Shown here one piece after another: positions 7,259-9,659 of a DNA stretch of 9,659 nucleotides. Each line of letters starts with the position of its first letter. Position 1 is the first letter of the stretch. The position numbers and the translations under genes are program-made. The notes beneath the pieces are model-generated. The model saw only the letters and a program-made list of their open reading frames with translations. It did no database searches and had not been told where the DNA came from. Origin of the DNA: Candidatus Atribacteria bacterium (GTDB lineage Bacteria > Atribacterota > Phoenicimicrobiia > Phoenicimicrobiales > Stramentimicrobiaceae); contig JAFGSC010000247.1 in assembly GCA_016934875.1 (NCBI GenBank), positions 1-9,659 on the forward strand, read 5' to 3'.

Positions 7259-8791
7259 TCAGCGGTTGCTGAGCTTTTTCCATACTTGAGCCTGTTCATC
7301 CTCGTACTCTTGTTGCCATATTGGATCTTCTTCCAGGGATTTCACCAATTCCTTTTGTTTCTCGGGATGTAAGAGAATACGGTCCGCACCATAGTGATCG
7401 AGGAGCTTGTTGTACCTGATGCCCCGATTTATATGGATATAATCTTGCCACTGCTCGTATGGGTACAATTCAACACGCGGATCTATGAAAACTTTCTGCT
7501 CTGGTAATTTCCATATTAAATAACTTCCAAATCCCATTTCATTATATATTTTTCCACCAGGATGGTCTTTAAGATATTCGACTGCTTTCACTGGTGTATC
7601 TTTATCAACCAAAGGCCCATCTGGAATGGAATGCCAAACGATCTGCTGGTACATAGCTGGTAATGGTAAACGCTCAACAAACCATGGCTGGACGATGATC
7701 AACGGAACAAATAATAAGCCGGCTATGAGAACATTTACCAAATTCTTTTTTGCCTCAAAGATGAGTTTTTTGAATGGCAGATCTGCAATTGCCTTGGCAA
7801 GGATCGGCATCGTAATTAATCCGAACCATACTACATATCGCTGACCGCTCCAAGCTAACCACATGAAACCCATAATGAGAAGTATCTCGGTTGGTGTTGG
7901 GCGATAGCGTGAATAAATGAAAACTACGAACATAATGATGATGATGATGTAAAACATTGTATTAGCAATGCCATGTGGCGTGGGCGATTGCCATTCTTCA
8001 ATTAACCCTTGACTTGGCTTATCGGTCATTAAATCCAGCACGTAGGTGAATATTTTTATAAACTGAGGATTGATGATGGTAGCAATTGTTGATAACACAC
8101 CTATACCGCCAATCCACGCGACACTTCGGATTGGAAGTTTACCTGGCTGTCGTATCCAACCCCGGATCAATTCACCTATGAAGAAAACCCCTACCAAAAC
8201 AAGACCAAGAATAAACGCGCCATGCGTGTTCACCCAAAATATCATAATGATGGGTAAAGTCAGCAGCCAGCGATTCTGTATCTCACGATTGGTAAAGCGA
8301 CTCAATAAAATGTAGAAAGCCATAAAGGGCAGCCAAGACCAGTTTTGAGGGCGTACTATCAGGTTATTCAATGTGAGGATGCATGCGGGTGCTGTAACCA
8401 GAGCAGCGATGCGCCAGGAATTGCTACGGCGTTTGGCTTCGACCCCAACCAGCCAGAAAGTCAACAAGATTAAGATATTGCGTGTGAAAATTACTAATTC
8501 TAGATTGCCAACACGATAGATGAGATAAAATAAATACTCTCCCAGCCAGGCGCCATAGACAAAAGGTGTGTTTTCATCCAGGCTCCAGCTGAATAAATTA
8601 GTATCCGGGATATTACCCCGTGTGAAAATAAGTTCACCGATTTTTAAATGCCACCAAAAATCATTTGAGACTAATGGCGTTAGGGAGATGATGAATCCAA
8701 AGCCAGCCAGGATCACCACTATCCACAAAGTATCGATGCCCAATCCACGTGTATTCTTAGAAAATGTTTGACTCGGTAAATTTGTCGACAT
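7259..8791 (-). CDS. Uncharacterised GT-C-like membrane protein (NDFWWHL family)
   Basis: A 510-residue polytopic membrane protein. After the first helix (about 22-42) it has NDFWWHLKIGE (43-53), then GNIPDTNLFSWS and the YGAWLGEYLFY loop. VRPQNW (146-151) and IFWVNTHGAFILG (184-196) follow. The D-x-WWHL plus N-x-HG pattern is one I recall in large bacterial membrane proteins usually annotated hypothetical; the topology and external acidic loop suggest a GT-C-type enzyme, but this is inference. About ten membrane segments reach residue 370. A soluble C-terminal domain follows, with GKIYNEMGFGSYLIW (413-427) and KVFIDPRVELYPYEQW (433-448). The start is chosen at ATG 8791 because AAAGAGA (8804-8798) gives a good ribosome site 7 bases upstream; TTG 8815 is possible. 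It overlaps the upstream gene by 35 bases, implying an operon. Substrate is unknown. Confidence 0.65.
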   Translation of the reverse strand: MSTNLPSQTFSKNTRGLGIDTLWIVVILAGFGFIISLTPLVSNDFWWHLKIGELIFTRGNIPDTNLFSWSLDENTPFVYGAWLGEYLFYLIYRVGNLELVIFTRNILILLTFWLVGVEAKRRSNSWRIAALVTAPACILTLNNLIVRPQNWSWLPFMAFYILLSRFTNREIQNRWLLTLPIIMIFWVNTHGAFILGLVLVGVFFIGELIRGWIRQPGKLPIRSVAWIGGIGVLSTIATIINPQFIKIFTYVLDLMTDKPSQGLIEEWQSPTPHGIANTMFYIIIIIMFVVFIYSRYRPTPTEILLIMGFMWLAWSGQRYVVWFGLITMPILAKAIADLPFKKLIFEAKKNLVNVLIAGLLFVPLIIVQPWFVERLPLPAMYQQIVWHSIPDGPLVDKDTPVKAVEYLKDHPGGKIYNEMGFGSYLIWKLPEQKVFIDPRVELYPYEQWQDYIHINRGIRYNKLLDHYGADRILLHPEKQKELVKSLEEDPIWQQEYEDEQAQVWKKLSNR

Positions 8792-9659
8792 ATTTGTTCT
8801 CTTTGTACAATGCAAAACCCATCCACACTGTCAAGACTACCATTCCCAGAAAGGGGATTTTTATTACTGTTTCAGGGATCAGGCTAAACTGAGATATTAA
8901 GAATAGCGCAGGGAATAAAAGTATAAAAACCACATAGTGTTTGCGCGGTAAATCTCGATTTCTAAGATAATTATAAAAAAGCAATCCGGGAAGAACCAAC
9001 AAAAGGCTATCCTGGGGAAATAAATACAGGTTAAAGACCAGCCCCATCATCAGTGATAAAGCCATGCGTAGATCAAACACTGGTGCCTGAGTAGACCATT
9101 TTCCATGCCAAATATATATCATGAAAATACCAGCAGAGATAAGGCCAGCATAACTTAACATATTAATCAAATCTGCTTGATTATCTCCCAATAATCTGGT
9201 AAAGAAACCTTTGAGGTTATACATGCTGGCAGGCTCCATCCCCATACTATTGTAAAGATCGTTCATCTTTCGGAGCATTTTAAGGAATTCTATCCAAATT
9301 TGCCACCCCATTCCAATGCTGCTGGTGATAAATAATATGGTAATTGCGATCAAAAAGGTGATCATTGCTTTCCATTGCCGCGCTGCAACCAGAAGTATTC
9401 CTGGTAATAAGATTAATTGTGGTTTGAAAAATCCAACTGCCAGCCAAAGACCGCTTAGGTTGTCTTTTCCATCACGTAAGGCAAGATAATATTTCCACAG
9501 GCAGACTAATAATAATAGCGATAGTGCCCCTAATAGAAAATTGGTGAGGACAGCTGGAAAGCCACATAGAACACTTATCGCCAGCCATTTATCAACTGAG
9601 GGCCATGCATGTGTGAAGGTATGTAATAACCTTAAAAGAAACACCAACAGTATACATTC
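8757..9659 (-). CDS. GT87/DUF2029-like membrane glycosyltransferase, 5' end outside window
   Basis: The frame is open to the right edge of the window and stops at TAA 8757-8759, giving 300 visible residues. TTG 9647 need not be the true start, because the codons before it have no stop and the family is usually 100 or more residues longer at the N-terminus. The block TNFLLGALSLLLL (around 9535-9495), then a charged loop ALRDGKDNLSGLWLAVGF and FKPQLILLPG (KP codons near 9425-9420), matches the central GT87 region. About seven membrane segments are visible, including a late helix pair around LYLFPQDSLLLVLPGLLFY. It ends in a charged cytoplasmic-looking tail (KENKYVDKFTESN). The first external loop with the expected acidic residue is missing from view. 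Its 3' end overlaps the next gene, so the two are likely translated together. Probably uses a polyprenyl-phosphate sugar. Confidence 0.65.
   Translation of the reverse strand, partial: ECILLVFLLRLLHTFTHAWPSVDKWLAISVLCGFPAVLTNFLLGALSLLLLVCLWKYYLALRDGKDNLSGLWLAVGFFKPQLILLPGILLVAARQWKAMITFLIAITILFITSSIGMGWQIWIEFLKMLRKMNDLYNSMGMEPASMYNLKGFFTRLLGDNQADLINMLSYAGLISAGIFMIYIWHGKWSTQAPVFDLRMALSLMMGLVFNLYLFPQDSLLLVLPGLLFYNYLRNRDLPRKHYVVFILLFPALFLISQFSLIPETVIKIPFLGMVVLTVWMGFALYKENKYVDKFTESNIF
8797..8804 (-). promoter_or_regulatory. Ribosome binding site that sets the start at 8791
   Basis: Read on the minus strand, AAAGAGAA lies at 8804-8797, with 7 bases between its AAGAG core and ATG 8791. It is the best Shine-Dalgarno-like site in the window and lies inside the 3' end of the upstream gene. 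It favours ATG 8791 over the TTG at 8815. Confidence 0.5.

Overview
The window is a run of glycan-assembly genes from a bacterium. Seven near-complete coding regions are visible, plus one gene tail at the left edge and one gene cut by the right edge. No rRNA, tRNA, CRISPR array, transposase or integrase is seen. The mix of soluble glycosyltransferases, an FkbM-type methyltransferase and several large GT-C-like polytopic membrane proteins recalls cell-surface polysaccharide loci of Chloroflexota (Anaerolineae-like). That assignment is an inference from family flavour and moderate-to-low GC; no marker gene is present to prove it.

Left block (1-4253, + strand): the tail of an unidentified gene (1-111), an FkbM-family methyltransferase (144-1109), a GT4 glycosyltransferase (1173-2297), a WcaE-like GT2 glycosyltransferase (2356-3318) and a second GT2 with a TPR-like tail (3315-4253). 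The two GT2 genes overlap by ATGA. This block is very AT-rich (sampled 60-base lines give about 25-35% GC). All of its identified products should be cytoplasmic or membrane-associated enzymes that build or decorate a lipid-linked or capsular oligosaccharide.

Middle block (4250-7210, + strand): a possible 47-codon overlapping ORF that contains two tandem dyads just upstream of the next start, then two integral-membrane proteins. One is PMT/GT39-like with a DEG motif (4363-5937); the other is GT87-like (5993-7210). GC rises here to about 42% and then 53-65% in sampled lines.

Right block (7259-9659, - strand, convergent): a large membrane protein with NDFWWHL and NTHG motifs and a soluble C-terminal domain (7259-8791). 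Its start overlaps the 3' end of a second GT87-like protein (8757-9659, cut by the window edge).

A working model is that the cytoplasmic GT4/GT2 enzymes and the methyltransferase make a glycan on the inner face, while the GT-C-like proteins use polyprenyl-phosphate sugars on the outer face. Nothing seen shows a wholly new system. The least explained items are the twin dyads with the overlapping small ORF at 4250-4393, and the uncharacterised NDFWWHL-family protein sitting among divergent GT87 paralogues.
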